DNA of 64,000 nt. Source: Paenibacillus solanacearum. GTDB taxonomy: Bacteria > Bacillota > Bacilli > Paenibacillales > NBRC-103111. How positions within the stretch are numbered: position 1 is the stretch's first letter; each line of letters starts with the position of its first letter. Of the stretch, positions 17,263 to 26,348 are shown one piece after another. Both the position numbers and the translations under genes were made by a program. The notes under the pieces are model-generated. The model ran no database searches. It worked only from the letters and a program-made list of their open reading frames with translations, and was not told the origin of the DNA. The stretch lies in contig NZ_CAJVAS010000008.1 of assembly GCF_910593845.1 (NCBI RefSeq), positions 154,671-218,670 on the forward strand, written 5' to 3'.

Positions 17263-18012
17263 ATGAACGTATCGCTTCATTTGTTTCACGCGGTAACCCG
17301 CGCCGCCGATAGCTACATTCACTTTCATGCGCATAACGGTTACGAGATTGTGTATTATGTCTGCGGTAACGGCACCACACAAATCGACAAAGAGAAATTC
17401 GAGTATGATGCCGGCTTCTTCTCGATCAGCGAGCCGGGCGTCAAGCACGACGAATACCGCCGCACGGCGACGGATGTCATCTACCTCGTCTTCTCGTGCA
17501 TCAATTCGGCGATCCCGCTTCGCAACGGCTTGTACGGCGATCCCGGCGGTTCAGTCGGCGTCCTCCTGAAGCGGATGGCCGCGGAGCTGTCGTCCAAGTC
17601 GAAATACTATGATATTTTGCTGCGGTGCTTATTGATGGAAGTCATCGTGGAAATCGGCAGAGTGGCCGATCTGGAGACGACGGAGGAAGCGGACAGCAAT
17701 CTGATCTACGCCAAAAACTACATCGAGCAATACCACGGCGAGAAGATGGATCTGCAGGGACTTGCCAAGACGCTCGGTTACAGCTATGACTACTTCCGCC
17801 ATTTGTTCAAGGACTACACCGGCTACTCGCCGATGCAGTACGCTGTGCAGCAGCGGCTTGAACGCGCCAAGCAGATGCTGACGGCGGGCAAGGAGCCGAT
17901 TACGGCGATTTCCATTGAATGCGGATTCTCCAACACCCCGCAGTTCTGCAAGATGTTCAAGAGTCAGTTCGGGATGAGCCCGAAGCGGTTCCGGGAGACG
18001 TACAGCGTATAA
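17263..18012 (+). CDS. AraC-family transcriptional regulator
   Basis: This 249-residue protein has an N-terminal cupin half beginning MNVSLHLFHAVTRAADSYIH with HAHNGYEIVYYVCGNG (a H-x-H..E cupin-like motif). Its C-terminal half has two helix-turn-helix motifs: MDLQGLAKTLGYSYDYFRHL and TAISIECGFSNTPQFCKMFK, followed by FGMSPKRFRETYSV. The ribosome-binding site GGGGGA lies about 7 nt before ATG 17263. It directly follows the decayed SBP remnant and precedes the CE7 esterase by 236 bp on the same strand. It may regulate the esterase or may be left from a lost transporter locus. No inducer can be named. Confidence 0.88.
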   Translation: MNVSLHLFHAVTRAADSYIHFHAHNGYEIVYYVCGNGTTQIDKEKFEYDAGFFSISEPGVKHDEYRRTATDVIYLVFSCINSAIPLRNGLYGDPGGSVGVLLKRMAAELSSKSKYYDILLRCLLMEVIVEIGRVADLETTEEADSNLIYAKNYIEQYHGEKMDLQGLAKTLGYSYDYFRHLFKDYTGYSPMQYAVQQRLERAKQMLTAGKEPITAISIECGFSNTPQFCKMFKSQFGMSPKRFRETYSV

Positions 18013-18248
18013 GCAACCGGCTTGCTTCCTCGCAAACGGCGCTTGAATGCCGCTATGGTCATAAGCGCGAACGTTCCCCGTCGCGACGGTTTCCAGGTTG
18101 CCGTACGCCATTTCTATGGCTTGGCGAATCGGTTGAGATCGAGTATAGTTTGCTTTGGGGCTGCTTTGTTCCCATCGTGGGGACTGCTGAAGCCAGTGCT
18201 TCGGCAGAGCATAGCGGTAGTTGAGAATCGGATAGGTGGGGCTAGAGG

Positions 18249-19199
18249 ATGAACGCGATTGAGAAAAGAATTGAAGAGCTGTACCGGTATAATCCGGACC
18301 TGCAGCCGCCGGACGATTTGGACGCATTCTGGAGCCGGACGCTGAACGAGGCGGGGAAGCGAGAGGTCATGGGTGTGCGTGTACCGGTAGACACGCCGTT
18401 CCCGTCCGTGAAGGTATACCACGTCACGTACGAAGGATACGATGACACGCCGCTGAAGGGCTGGTTCATCGTACCGACGTTTGCGCCGGATCGCCCGCTC
18501 CCATGTGCGGTGCTGTATCACGGCTATAGCGGGGGCAAAAGCTATCCGGAGCAATACGGCGATTGGCTGCTGCTCGGCATGGCGGTGTTCGCGGTCGATG
18601 TGAGGGGACAAGGCGGCGAAACCGGAAACCGGCTGGAAAGCGATTATGGCATGGCCAAAGGCTGGATGACGCAGGGCATTCTGGACAAGGAGACGAGCTA
18701 TTACAAGGCGCTCGCGATCGATGCGATCAAGGCTGTGGAATGGGCTGCCAAGCAGCCGGAGATCGACGCGGAGCGCATCGCGGTTTCCGGCGACAGCCAG
18801 GGCGGAGGCATCTGTCTGCTTGCCGCCGCCTTAAGCAAGACGCCTGCCGTCGTGGCGGCGAACATCCCGAACATGTGCCATATGGATTTCGGCATCCTCA
18901 ATTCCACCGGATCGCTGACCGAGGCGGCGGCATTCGTCAACCGGTTTCCAGAGCATCTGGAGGCGGTGCTTCGAACGTTAAGCTACTTTGACCTGGTGCA
19001 TTTGGCGCCGCGTATCGATATTCCGGTCCTGATGTCCGTGGGACTGAAGGATACGGTCTGTATGCCGGAGACGGTGTTTGCGGCGTACAACCGCATTCCG
19101 TCGGAGAAGAGTCTGAATGTGTACCCGTTCGCCGGCCATTGGGTCGGGGATTACCAGAAGCGCGAAGTATTTGAATTTATGAAGAAGCATTTGCTGTAA
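18249..19199 (+). CDS. Acetyl xylan esterase / cephalosporin-C deacetylase-like (CE7)
   Basis: This 316-residue alpha/beta hydrolase has the CE7 hallmarks in order. VLYHGYSGGKSYP carries the oxyanion region, FAVDVRGQGGETGN the RGQ motif near residue 119, AVSGDSQGGGICLLAA the GxSxG nucleophile elbow with Ser near 183, and SVGLKDTVCMP the catalytic Asp. A C-terminal AGHW carries the His, where CE7 members usually have HE. There is no signal peptide, so it would deacetylate imported oligosaccharides in the cytoplasm. AGAGG lies just upstream of ATG 18249. It is followed by a structured region before the convergent SBP gene. Substrate (acetylated xylo- or pectic oligosaccharides) is inference. 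Confidence 0.88.
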   Translation: MNAIEKRIEELYRYNPDLQPPDDLDAFWSRTLNEAGKREVMGVRVPVDTPFPSVKVYHVTYEGYDDTPLKGWFIVPTFAPDRPLPCAVLYHGYSGGKSYPEQYGDWLLLGMAVFAVDVRGQGGETGNRLESDYGMAKGWMTQGILDKETSYYKALAIDAIKAVEWAAKQPEIDAERIAVSGDSQGGGICLLAAALSKTPAVVAANIPNMCHMDFGILNSTGSLTEAAAFVNRFPEHLEAVLRTLSYFDLVHLAPRIDIPVLMSVGLKDTVCMPETVFAAYNRIPSEKSLNVYPFAGHWVGDYQKREVFEFMKKHLL

Positions 19200-19235
19200 A
19201 GCTGTTTTGCGCGCTTTGCACGACACGGTACCGGT

Positions 19236-19303
19236 CAAATACACCGCTTGTTGAAAGCGGCTCGGGATGGTTAGGAAGAGCCGCCTTCGCAACGGTGTAT
19301 TTG
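19236..19303. terminator. Two-stem hairpin between convergent genes
   Basis: Outer 11-bp arms CAAATACACCG (19236-19246) and 19293-19303, plus an inner GCGGCTC/GAGCCGC stem, lie between the esterase and SBP 2 stops. Probably bidirectional. Confidence 0.65.
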
Positions 19304-19305
19304 CG

Positions 19306-20634
19306 CTATTGTGCCTTCGTTTTTTCCTCCGCTATTTTCTGATTGATCTTTTCCTCGGCATCCCGTAACGCAGTAACGACATCCGTTTTGCCTGAAGCGA
19401 TATCGTCGAATGCTTTCGACATGATCGGGTGCGCTACGTCATCGTATTGTGTTGCACTGGCCGTCGAAGCTACCTTCAATAGCTGCAGCGATTTCACGTT
19501 TTTGGAGGCAAGCAGCGGCGTGCCTTGACCGAACGAATTCAAGACGTCCTTGCTTTTGATCGTCGGATACCGCACGATGGCCGCACCGTGTTGTTCAGCT
19601 TCGTCCGAGGTAGCGGCAGCCAGCAAATGAATAGCTTGATTTTTCCATTTGCTCGTTTTGGAAATGGCGAGCGACGCGCCCGAATACTGGTTTCCAATGC
19701 CAGGAGCCTCTTTAAACGTAGGAAGTGTCACAAGGTCGATATGTTCCCACTTCTGGACCAGCTCGGTGTTTTCCGGACTTGGGAAGTTGCCGAACGTAAC
19801 GAGCATGGCAAGATTTTGATCTTTGAAAAAGGCATTTTCGGCAGCGGGTACATTACTTGGAAGCTCGTTTCCGGGTATTCTGTAGAGACCCGTCATTGTA
19901 TTCAGTATATCCTTCCACGCGTCTGTATTGACAACGGCTTTCTCGGATTTCGGATCGACGTACGTCAAAGACAGCTGATTTAATCTCAATAACGTACGGA
20001 TCATATCGAAGCCTCGGTATTTCACTCCGCCATCTTCTCTGCTCAGCTTACGGGTTAACTCGGCCACATCGTCCCAGGTCATGCCATTTTTCGGATACGG
20101 AACGCCGAATTTATCGAATATATTTTTGTTGTAGTATAGGGACATCGGCAGATGACTCCAGGGAAGTGCATAGAGCTCGCCGCCCGGGGAATATTTTTTA
20201 ATCGTTGCGATCATATTGTCGTCAAATCGGGTGAGATCCACGTTATTTTCTTTGGCCAGCGGTGTCAGGTCAGCCAGCAAGTCCATCTTGTTATAAGGAA
20301 TCACCTGCGTACTGTTGATTAGCATCATATCCGGGATCGTTCCGGCCAACACGAGATCGCCTATCGTTTGCCCTTTGCCGGATTGAATGTACTCGATCGT
20401 CACATTGGGAAATGCTTTCTTCATAAAAGGCTCCGTATTTTGGCGGAAATACGTCTCGTTGCTTCCCGTAGCATTAAAAAAAATGAGTTTGAATGCTTCG
20501 TTACGGTCGATGCTGTTCGGGGCTTTCGTACTTTCTTTGTTCTCCTTGACGACGGACGGATGGCCGCAAGCTGTCATTAAGGATAGAGCTGTAAGGATTA
20601 CGACCGGTAAGAAGCCTTTATTTTTCCTTTTCAT
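19306..20634 (-). CDS. ABC-type sugar solute-binding lipoprotein (SBP 2)
   Basis: This 442-residue lipoprotein has signal MKRKNKGFLPVVILTALSLM and lipobox MTAC near residue 22. It contains PMSLYYNKNIFDKFGVPYPK followed by NGMTWDDVAELTRKLS, and a C-terminal KTDVVTALRDAEEKINQKI. These are the same blocks as the other SBPs here. ATG 20634 was chosen because the minus-strand GGGGGGA lies about 6 nt upstream; the longer ORF to 20688 lacks a site and would put a hydrophilic tail before the signal peptide. It stands alone, with no permease or ATPase. A cre-like site lies 21-34 nt upstream of the start, where a bound repressor could block transcription. Confidence 0.9.
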   Translation of the reverse strand: MKRKNKGFLPVVILTALSLMTACGHPSVVKENKESTKAPNSIDRNEAFKLIFFNATGSNETYFRQNTEPFMKKAFPNVTIEYIQSGKGQTIGDLVLAGTIPDMMLINSTQVIPYNKMDLLADLTPLAKENNVDLTRFDDNMIATIKKYSPGGELYALPWSHLPMSLYYNKNIFDKFGVPYPKNGMTWDDVAELTRKLSREDGGVKYRGFDMIRTLLRLNQLSLTYVDPKSEKAVVNTDAWKDILNTMTGLYRIPGNELPSNVPAAENAFFKDQNLAMLVTFGNFPSPENTELVQKWEHIDLVTLPTFKEAPGIGNQYSGASLAISKTSKWKNQAIHLLAAATSDEAEQHGAAIVRYPTIKSKDVLNSFGQGTPLLASKNVKSLQLLKVASTASATQYDDVAHPIMSKAFDDIASGKTDVVTALRDAEEKINQKIAEEKTKAQ

Positions 20635-20654
20635 CTTTTTCCCCCCATTATGAT

Positions 20655-20668
20655 TAAAAACGTTTTCG
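20655..20668 (-). promoter_or_regulatory. cre-like site in SBP 2 leader
   Basis: On the minus strand it reads CGAAAACGTTTTTA, 12 of 14 matches to the cre consensus. Its position next to the ribosome-binding site suggests roadblock-type repression. Confidence 0.4.
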
Positions 20669-20878
20669 CCTAAAGTAAGCGATTTCAATAAAATTGTAAA
20701 ATAGATGACTCAGCGGTTACATCGAAAATAATACGCTCTTTTTGTACAAAAATCTTAAGTTTACGCTGTACAGCGTTCCACCTGGTTCAAGCGCGCTGCA
20801 TCCCGGAAAATATAAGCCATTTATGCTGTGACACGAGAGTGGCCTCTCATGGTTGGACTACCGGCTAATGAAGGCGTG

Positions 20879-20956
20879 ATCCGAATCCAAATCGGATTAT
20901 TTTACAAAAAGAACGCATTATTCTCAATGTTGCTGGAGCGCAACGCACCTTACAAT
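20879..20956 (+). promoter_or_regulatory. Promoter of amidohydrolase-Rieske pair A
   Basis: The 341-bp gap 20689-21029 holds no gene. Within it, CGGATTATT (20893) and CGCATTATT (20914) are direct repeats 21 bp apart, and a -10-like TACAAT (20951-20956) follows 37 bp from the second repeat. An inverted repeat ATCCGA/TCGGAT spans 20879-20897. A palindrome TTTTTGTACAAAAA sits at 20739-20752, nearer the divergent SBP 2 gene. The spacing matches AraC-type activation; the regulator is not known. Confidence 0.4.
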
Positions 20957-21029
20957 TTGTAGTAATTCTTGTTCCGGAGCAAGGAGATCGCCGGATTTTT
21001 GTTCAAAATAAGAGGATGAGGTGTGCTCT

Positions 21030-22154
21030 ATGGGGAATACGTCCGCAATGGAATCAGGGAATCGGAAACGGGCGGGAATCATTGATACCGATGTGCATCA
21101 GTCGTTAAGAAGCAAGAAGGATCTTCTTGAGTATTTACCGAAGGTTTGGCATGACCCCTTTATGATGCATGGCATCGGCTTGTCCAATCTCTTTCCTACG
21201 CCAATCGGCGTGGACCGCAAGGATGCCTTGCCGGACGGCGGTGGTCCCGCAGGCTCGGATCCGCAATTTCTGCTGAAGCATCATGTAGAGCCTTACGGAA
21301 TCGAATATGCGATTCTTACGGGCGGGGGAGAGACAGGCGTATCGCTGATCCCTGACCTGGATTATGGCAGCGCCATCATTCGTGCGTATAATGATTATTA
21401 TGTTGAAAAGTGGCTTAAAGCAGATCCGAGATTTAAAGGATCGATTCTCGTGAACTCCGCCGATCCGGCCGAAGCCGTCAAAGAAATCGATCGTTTGGCT
21501 GATCATCCCGATATGGTACAGGTTATCATGAGCGGCGGATCGCTGAGGCCTTACGGACACCGGTTCTATCATCCGATCTATGAAGCTGCGGAACGTCATG
21601 GGCTTCCCGTTGCCATGCATCCCGGTTCGGAGGGGAAAGGCATGGCGTATCCGCCGACGCCTGCAGGCTATCCGACACGATATATGGAATGGCATAATAT
21701 ACTGCCTCTCACGTTCATGGCTCACATCAATAGTCTGGTGTGCGAAGGCGTATTCGAGAAATTCCCCGGACTGAAGGTTGTCGCCATCGAAGGGGGTGTC
21801 GCCTGGCTGCCGCATCTGATGTGGCGGATGGACAAGAACTACAAGGCGCTGCGCGCGCAAACCCCTTGGCTGAAAAAGCTTCCCTCGGAATACATCATGG
21901 AGCATATCCGCTTGACGACTCAGCCGATCGAGGAACCGGGACGGCCCGGAGAACTGCTGCAAATTTTCCAAATGGTCCATGCGGAGAAAACGCTCATGTT
22001 CTCCTCGGATTATCCGCACTGGGACTTCGATAATCCGAAGGTGGTGCTTCCCCCGATGCCCAGGGAGATGAAGGCAAACATTTTGTCGGGGACTGCTTAC
22101 GAGCTTTACGGCTCGAAGCTGAAGAAGCCGAGGAATGCGGAGGTGAGCCGCTAA
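21030..22154 (+). CDS. COG2159-type amidohydrolase, pair A (type 1)
   Basis: This 374-residue TIM-barrel metal hydrolase of the Amidohydro_2 type begins, after a short leader, GIIDTDVHQSLRSKKDLLEY; the D-x-H at residues 21-23 replaces the H-x-H of classic members. Further likely ligands are His in PVAMHPGSEGKG, His in TFMAHINSLVCEGVFEKFPG and Asp in MFSSDYPHWDFDNP. The fold is shared by decarboxylases (ACMSD, gamma-resorcylate decarboxylase) and hydrolases, so the reaction may be C-C or C-N/C-O cleavage. There is no signal peptide. ATG 21030 uses GAGGTG at 21018-21023. Its stop overlaps the Rieske start (TAATG), so the two are coupled. It closely resembles the copy at 29918. Confidence 0.85.
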   Translation: MGNTSAMESGNRKRAGIIDTDVHQSLRSKKDLLEYLPKVWHDPFMMHGIGLSNLFPTPIGVDRKDALPDGGGPAGSDPQFLLKHHVEPYGIEYAILTGGGETGVSLIPDLDYGSAIIRAYNDYYVEKWLKADPRFKGSILVNSADPAEAVKEIDRLADHPDMVQVIMSGGSLRPYGHRFYHPIYEAAERHGLPVAMHPGSEGKGMAYPPTPAGYPTRYMEWHNILPLTFMAHINSLVCEGVFEKFPGLKVVAIEGGVAWLPHLMWRMDKNYKALRAQTPWLKKLPSEYIMEHIRLTTQPIEEPGRPGELLQIFQMVHAEKTLMFSSDYPHWDFDNPKVVLPPMPREMKANILSGTAYELYGSKLKKPRNAEVSR

Positions 22155-22549
22155 TGGAGCGTTATCCGGTTATGCGGGCTGATGAGCTGCCTGAAGGCGG
22201 ACATAAGATTGTGGAAGCGAGAGGTATTTCATTCGGGATATACCGGATCAAGGGCGAATATTACGCGTGGAGGAACGTTTGCCCGCATGCCGGAGCGCCG
22301 GTATGCCGGGGCAAGGTGTGTGGAACGAGACTTCCGTCCTTGGTCTACGAATACAAGTATGGACGCGAGAATGAAATACTGCGCTGTCCTTGGCACGGCT
22401 GGGAATTTGACCTGCTGACCGGGGAGCATCTGGTCGATCCGGAAACGAAGCTGAGGCAGGGCAAGCTGGAGCTCAGCGACCCCAAGCTTGAAAATCTTGA
22501 GCCGGGCTTGCTCGAAGCCGATCAGAATTTCATTTATATTCTGTTATAA
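22154..22549 (+). CDS. Small Rieske 2Fe-2S protein, pair A (type 1)
   Basis: This 131-residue soluble protein has a Rieske cluster site. The first half is CPH at Cys43/His45 and the second is CPWH at Cys78/His81. The gap between His45 and Cys78 is 32 residues, against 16-17 in most Rieske ferredoxins, and two extra cysteines (51 and 56) lie in it. It starts MERYPVMRADELPEGGHKIV. Such proteins normally carry one electron to an oxygenase, but no oxygenase or reductase gene lies nearby. It is translationally coupled to the amidohydrolase. The partnership suggests that the cluster supports the hydrolase or a shared unknown enzyme; this is inference. Confidence 0.9.
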   Translation: MERYPVMRADELPEGGHKIVEARGISFGIYRIKGEYYAWRNVCPHAGAPVCRGKVCGTRLPSLVYEYKYGRENEILRCPWHGWEFDLLTGEHLVDPETKLRQGKLELSDPKLENLEPGLLEADQNFIYILL

Positions 22550-22644
22550 TGAGTGAGCGGGCATGATCCCTGCATATCCGATTGCGGGGAACCGGTTCCG
22601 AGACGATCCAGCTCCGTCCCCGAGCAACATTGATGGAGGTGCGC

Positions 22645-23448
22645 ATGTCAGAAGCTGCGAACGATTTCAATCTTATTGTGACGAGCATTCCCTCTGTAGG
22701 TTTTACCCGGCCGGATCCGAACTGGAAAGTGAATCTCAGTAACCTGAACTACCATATCATGGCTTTCTGCACAGGCGGCGAGGCTCAATATACGATAGAC
22801 GACAAGCAGTATTTTGTAAAAAAAGGCGATGTGCTGTTTTTTCCGAAAGGGAAGCTGCATGCAGGCGTAAGCCATCCTACCGATCCGTGGTCGTTTTACG
22901 TTATTCTGTTTGATCTCACATTTGCCGATGATTACAGCGAGCGGCTGATCCACAGCCTGGACTCTGTTATTCCGAAGACCAATTTTTCCGAATTGCTTCC
23001 CTTGTTTCAAGATATTTATTATGAATGGATCGCCAGAAAGACGGGATATCTTCTAAGATGCCGATGCAAAATTATGGAGATTTTTTGCTTGCTGCTTCGG
23101 AACATGGAGTTCACCGGCAGGAACTCCCGGCATTCCGAAGCGATTGACAGCATTTTGAATGTTATGGCTGAAAATTATAAGGAAAATTATACGATCGACC
23201 AGCTTTGCCATTTGGTCGGATACAGTCCCTCGCACTTTCAATTTGTGTTTAAGAAAGTTACCGGTAAGACCGTGATCCAATACCAAAACGAGATCAAAAT
23301 CAACAAGGCGCGCGATTTGCTTCAATATCGAAGCTGTAATGTTACCGAAGCGGCGCTGCATGTAGGATTCAATGACATTTATTATTTCAGCAAGCTGTTT
23401 AAGAAGACGACGGGCTGCAACCCCTCGGACTTTTTGAAGGACGGTTGA
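22645..23448 (+). CDS. AraC-family transcriptional regulator
   Basis: This 267-residue protein has an N-terminal cupin half (MAFCTGGEAQYTIDDKQYFV, then KGDVLFFPKGKLHAGVSH). A C-terminal pair of helix-turn-helix motifs includes YTIDQLCHLVGYSPSHFQFV and VTEAALHVGFNDIYYFSKLF, then CNPSDFLKDG. Start ATG 22645 follows GGAGG at 22635-22639; the longer ORF from 22582 begins with an unlikely TTG and has no good site. It lies 96 bp after the Rieske gene and 119 bp before a GWCAA direct-repeat promoter, so it is a prime candidate for the activator binding those repeats. Confidence 0.87.
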   Translation: MSEAANDFNLIVTSIPSVGFTRPDPNWKVNLSNLNYHIMAFCTGGEAQYTIDDKQYFVKKGDVLFFPKGKLHAGVSHPTDPWSFYVILFDLTFADDYSERLIHSLDSVIPKTNFSELLPLFQDIYYEWIARKTGYLLRCRCKIMEIFCLLLRNMEFTGRNSRHSEAIDSILNVMAENYKENYTIDQLCHLVGYSPSHFQFVFKKVTGKTVIQYQNEIKINKARDLLQYRSCNVTEAALHVGFNDIYYFSKLFKKTTGCNPSDFLKDG

Positions 23449-23567
23449 GGGGAGCCATCCGGGGAGCATTGATCGGCTGCGTGTCCAATGAGCAAATCTT
23501 CCTCGATATGACGCTGAGGAAGATTTTTTTCTGGGACGGCTTGCCGCTGCAATGGTCCGCCAAACTG

Positions 23568-23632
23568 GTCAACAATTGTGTAGAGATCCGTCAATTATAA
23601 GCTACTCCTCCACGACTTATAAGAGATACAAT
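23568..23632 (+). promoter_or_regulatory. GWCAA direct-repeat promoter P1 (SBP 3)
   Basis: Half-sites GTCAACAATTG at 23568 and GTCAATTATAA at 23590 are exactly 22 bp apart. A -10-like TACAAT is at 23627-23632, 37 bp from the second half-site, with no good -35 box, as for an AraC-activated promoter. The same layout occurs at 25080, 32908 and 39308. It drives SBP 3. Confidence 0.6.
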
Positions 23633-23725
23633 AAGCTGGAAAGGGGTAAATGCGTGTGAGCGCGAGAGCAGGTTCCAACTGAATCAACCATTGGCAATGA
23701 TCAATTTACACGGGGGAGCGAGCGT

Positions 23726-25039
23726 ATGAAGAGAAAAGATAAACCGAATGGGATTACGTACTTAGGCTGTCTACGGCGGCTTTCGATGGGCATGCTGTTA
23801 CTGCCGTTAGCGGCCTGTAGCAATGGAAACGGCGGGGGAAATGGAAGCAGCGGCGCGGCGAGCACCGAAATAAGCAAAAGCAAGGAGCCGGTCCACCTGG
23901 TGTTTTATTCCACAGCGGCCTGGACGCAAGACGCGTTCAACGAACGGTTCGGCGATGCCATGCGAAAAAGATTTCCCGATTATACCATCGACTTTATTGC
24001 GAACGGCAAAGGAACCTCGTTTCAGGAGCTTCTTACCGCCGGAACCGTGATTGATGTTTATTGGCAGGACGTGAACAGCACGATCCCTCAAATGATGGAA
24101 TATGATCTGCATTACGATATGACGGATCTGATCAAGAAGCACGGAATCGACCTGAAGACGCTCGATCCTGCATCGATTAACATTATCAAGGACATGTCCG
24201 GCGGGAAAATGTATGCGCTTCCACTTGTGAACAACACTTCCGCGCTTTATTACAACAAAGATTTGTTCGACAAATTCGGTATGCCCTACCCTAAGGACGG
24301 GATCACATGGGACGAAGTTATGGATTTGACGAAAAAAATGCGCAGAACGGATAACGGTCAGGAATATTACGGGCTTGTGAGCAACTTCCAGCCGCATGCG
24401 AATTTAAGCCCTCTTGCGATCCCGCTGCTCGACCCGAAAACGGAGAAGCCGACCATCATGACCGATGAGAGGTGGAAAATATTATTTGATCATCTGATTA
24501 CCGCCAAAAGATCATTGGACAACAAAACGATCAGCTTTGTAAGAGATCGAAATGTAGCGATGGCGGAGGAGCTGGCCAACATCTTCCTGAACAATGACAT
24601 GACCGGATACAACTGGGACTTGGTTGCATATCCCACCTTTAAGGAGGCACCGGACAGAGGGCCGCAGCCGCTTCCTACCCTCTTTGGCATTACATCTGTC
24701 AGCAAGCAAAAGGATGCGGCGATGGAGGTACTGAAATATATGCTGTCCGAAGAGCAGCAGTTGAGCCTCTCCGAGCGAGCGATCATCCCGGTGCTGCAAA
24801 ACGAAAAAGTGTTGAAGGCATTCGGGACAAAGAGCAAGTATGCGAACGTAAACTTTCAGGCGATCCTGAAACGGAAATTTACGCCGATTGCGATGAAAAC
24901 GAAGTATGAAGCGAAGGTTCGGGATCTATATGCCAAGTCCGTACTGGAGCTTGCGAAGGGTAGCGTCGATCTCAATACCGCCTTCAGGCAAATGGACGAG
25001 GATGTCAATAAAATGATTGCTGCGGAAAAGGCGAAATAG
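23726..25039 (+). CDS. ABC-type sugar solute-binding lipoprotein (SBP 3)
   Basis: This 437-residue lipoprotein has a signal ending LLLPLAAC (lipobox LAAC, Cys near 31) followed by a Gly/Asn/Ser-rich linker. The shared blocks are present: NTSALYYNKDLFDKFGMPYP, KDGITWDEVMDLTKKM and C-terminal SVDLNTAFRQMDEDVNKMI. It is therefore a distant paralogue of the others. The strong GGGGGAGCGAGCG site precedes the ATG. It is transcribed from P1 and followed 152 bp later by the type 2 amidohydrolase, which has its own promoter P2. No permease partner is present. Ligand unknown. Confidence 0.9.
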   Translation: MKRKDKPNGITYLGCLRRLSMGMLLLPLAACSNGNGGGNGSSGAASTEISKSKEPVHLVFYSTAAWTQDAFNERFGDAMRKRFPDYTIDFIANGKGTSFQELLTAGTVIDVYWQDVNSTIPQMMEYDLHYDMTDLIKKHGIDLKTLDPASINIIKDMSGGKMYALPLVNNTSALYYNKDLFDKFGMPYPKDGITWDEVMDLTKKMRRTDNGQEYYGLVSNFQPHANLSPLAIPLLDPKTEKPTIMTDERWKILFDHLITAKRSLDNKTISFVRDRNVAMAEELANIFLNNDMTGYNWDLVAYPTFKEAPDRGPQPLPTLFGITSVSKQKDAAMEVLKYMLSEEQQLSLSERAIIPVLQNEKVLKAFGTKSKYANVNFQAILKRKFTPIAMKTKYEAKVRDLYAKSVLELAKGSVDLNTAFRQMDEDVNKMIAAEKAK

Positions 25040-25079
25040 GATAAAGGATGCGAAACGCGAAAGCGACGCATTGCAACAG

Positions 25080-25143
25080 GACAATTTTTAAGAATAAAGC
25101 AGACAAACATCGGACATCTTTTTCCTTTTTCCTGCGTTACAAT
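25080..25143 (+). promoter_or_regulatory. GWCAA direct-repeat promoter P2 (pair B)
   Basis: GACAATTTTTA at 25080 and GACAAACATCG at 25102 are 22 bp apart. A TACAAT -10 at 25138-25143 lies 36 bp from the second. The architecture equals P1, P3 and P4, though the half-sites differ at position 2 (A instead of T). Confidence 0.5.
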
Positions 25144-25191
25144 GAACTCGCAACTTGATACTGACGACTTTTCACTTGGAGGGGAAAGAAA

Positions 25192-26343
25192 ATGAATTTG
25201 AAATTTACAGAAGAAAAAGCCACGCAGGCGGCGGCCAATCGTCCAAAGATGAAACGCTCGATCATTGACTGCGATATCCATCACTATACGGGCCTGAACG
25301 TGCTCAAGCCGTATATGCCTCGTCAGTATTTGGATCTTATGGAGACGATCTCCGGTACCATAAAGCCAAGCAGGGCGCCGGTTGCCGGCGGGTTTAACGG
25401 AGGACTCGGCGGAAGAATGGTCGATTCCTTTCCACCGGGAGGCGGCCCGGCCGGAGGCGATCTTGCATATATGCAGGAGCATTACTTGGATCCATACAAC
25501 GTGGAATACGGCATTCTGACCGGAGAAGGCTTCGGAATGCAAAGCTCGGGCAATTATGATTATGCGGCTGCGATCTGCAGTGCGGTCAATGATTACACGA
25601 TCGATCAATGGCTTACGCAGGACAGCCGGCTGAAGGGCTCGGTATTCATTATGAAACAGGACCCGACCTTGTCGGTCAAGGAAATCGACCGGGTTGGCGG
25701 GCGTTCGGATATGGCTCAGGTCATCGTCTCGAATGGTGCCACGCTGCCGTACGGTAACCGCCACTATTATCCGATTTATGAAGCTTGCGTGCGTCATAAC
25801 TTGCCTTTTACGATTCATGTCGGAAATGAAGGCGCCGGTGTTAACGGACCGCCTACCGGAGCCGGACACGGCTCCTATTATATCGAGTCGCGGGCGGCGC
25901 GTCCGCAAGTGATGATGGCCCACCTGGCGAGCTTCATCTTCGAGGGTGTGTTCGAGCGGTTTCCGACACTGAAGGTGGTGCTGCAGGAGGCGGGCGTCTT
26001 CTGGGTCGTGCCGTATTTGTGGAGGCTGGATCAGGACTGGAAGGCATTGCGCGTGCAGACGCCTTGGGTGAAGAAGAAACCGAGTGAATATTTCCGCGAC
26101 CATATTCGCGTCACGACCCAGCCGATTGAAGAAGCGCCGAACCGCGCGTCATTCGATCAGATGCTGGAAAATATGTGGGCAAAAGAGACTTTGATGTTCT
26201 GCAGCGACTACCCGCACTGGGATTTCGATTCTCCGCTGATGGCGCTGCCACGCTTAAATGACGAACTGTGGGATCGCATCTATTATCAGAATGCGGCGGA
26301 AATTTACAACCTGCCTCAGCGCAAGGCGGAGAGGAAGGAGTAG
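25192..26343 (+). CDS. COG2159-type amidohydrolase, pair B (type 2)
   Basis: This 383-residue protein has the metal motif IIDCDIHHYTGLNVLKPYMP (D26-C-D28-I-H30). It continues with SFPPGGGPAGGDLAYMQEHY, the shared loop of all four copies. Later ligands are His in FTIHVGNEGAGVNG, His in MMAHLASFIFEGVFERFP and Asp in MFCSDYPHWDFDSP. Type 2 differs from type 1 by a longer N-terminal leader and different loops. There is no signal peptide. GGAGGGGAAAG precedes ATG 25192. The Rieske gene starts 5 nt after its stop. It is closely related to the copy at 39418. The reaction could be hydrolysis or non-oxidative decarboxylation. Confidence 0.87.
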   Translation: MNLKFTEEKATQAAANRPKMKRSIIDCDIHHYTGLNVLKPYMPRQYLDLMETISGTIKPSRAPVAGGFNGGLGGRMVDSFPPGGGPAGGDLAYMQEHYLDPYNVEYGILTGEGFGMQSSGNYDYAAAICSAVNDYTIDQWLTQDSRLKGSVFIMKQDPTLSVKEIDRVGGRSDMAQVIVSNGATLPYGNRHYYPIYEACVRHNLPFTIHVGNEGAGVNGPPTGAGHGSYYIESRAARPQVMMAHLASFIFEGVFERFPTLKVVLQEAGVFWVVPYLWRLDQDWKALRVQTPWVKKKPSEYFRDHIRVTTQPIEEAPNRASFDQMLENMWAKETLMFCSDYPHWDFDSPLMALPRLNDELWDRIYYQNAAEIYNLPQRKAERKE

Positions 26344-26348
26344 CAGGC

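Noticed and set aside
24856..26103. Minus-strand ORF of 415 aa
   Set aside because: Antisense to SBP 3 and the pair B amidohydrolase, both with strong family motifs.
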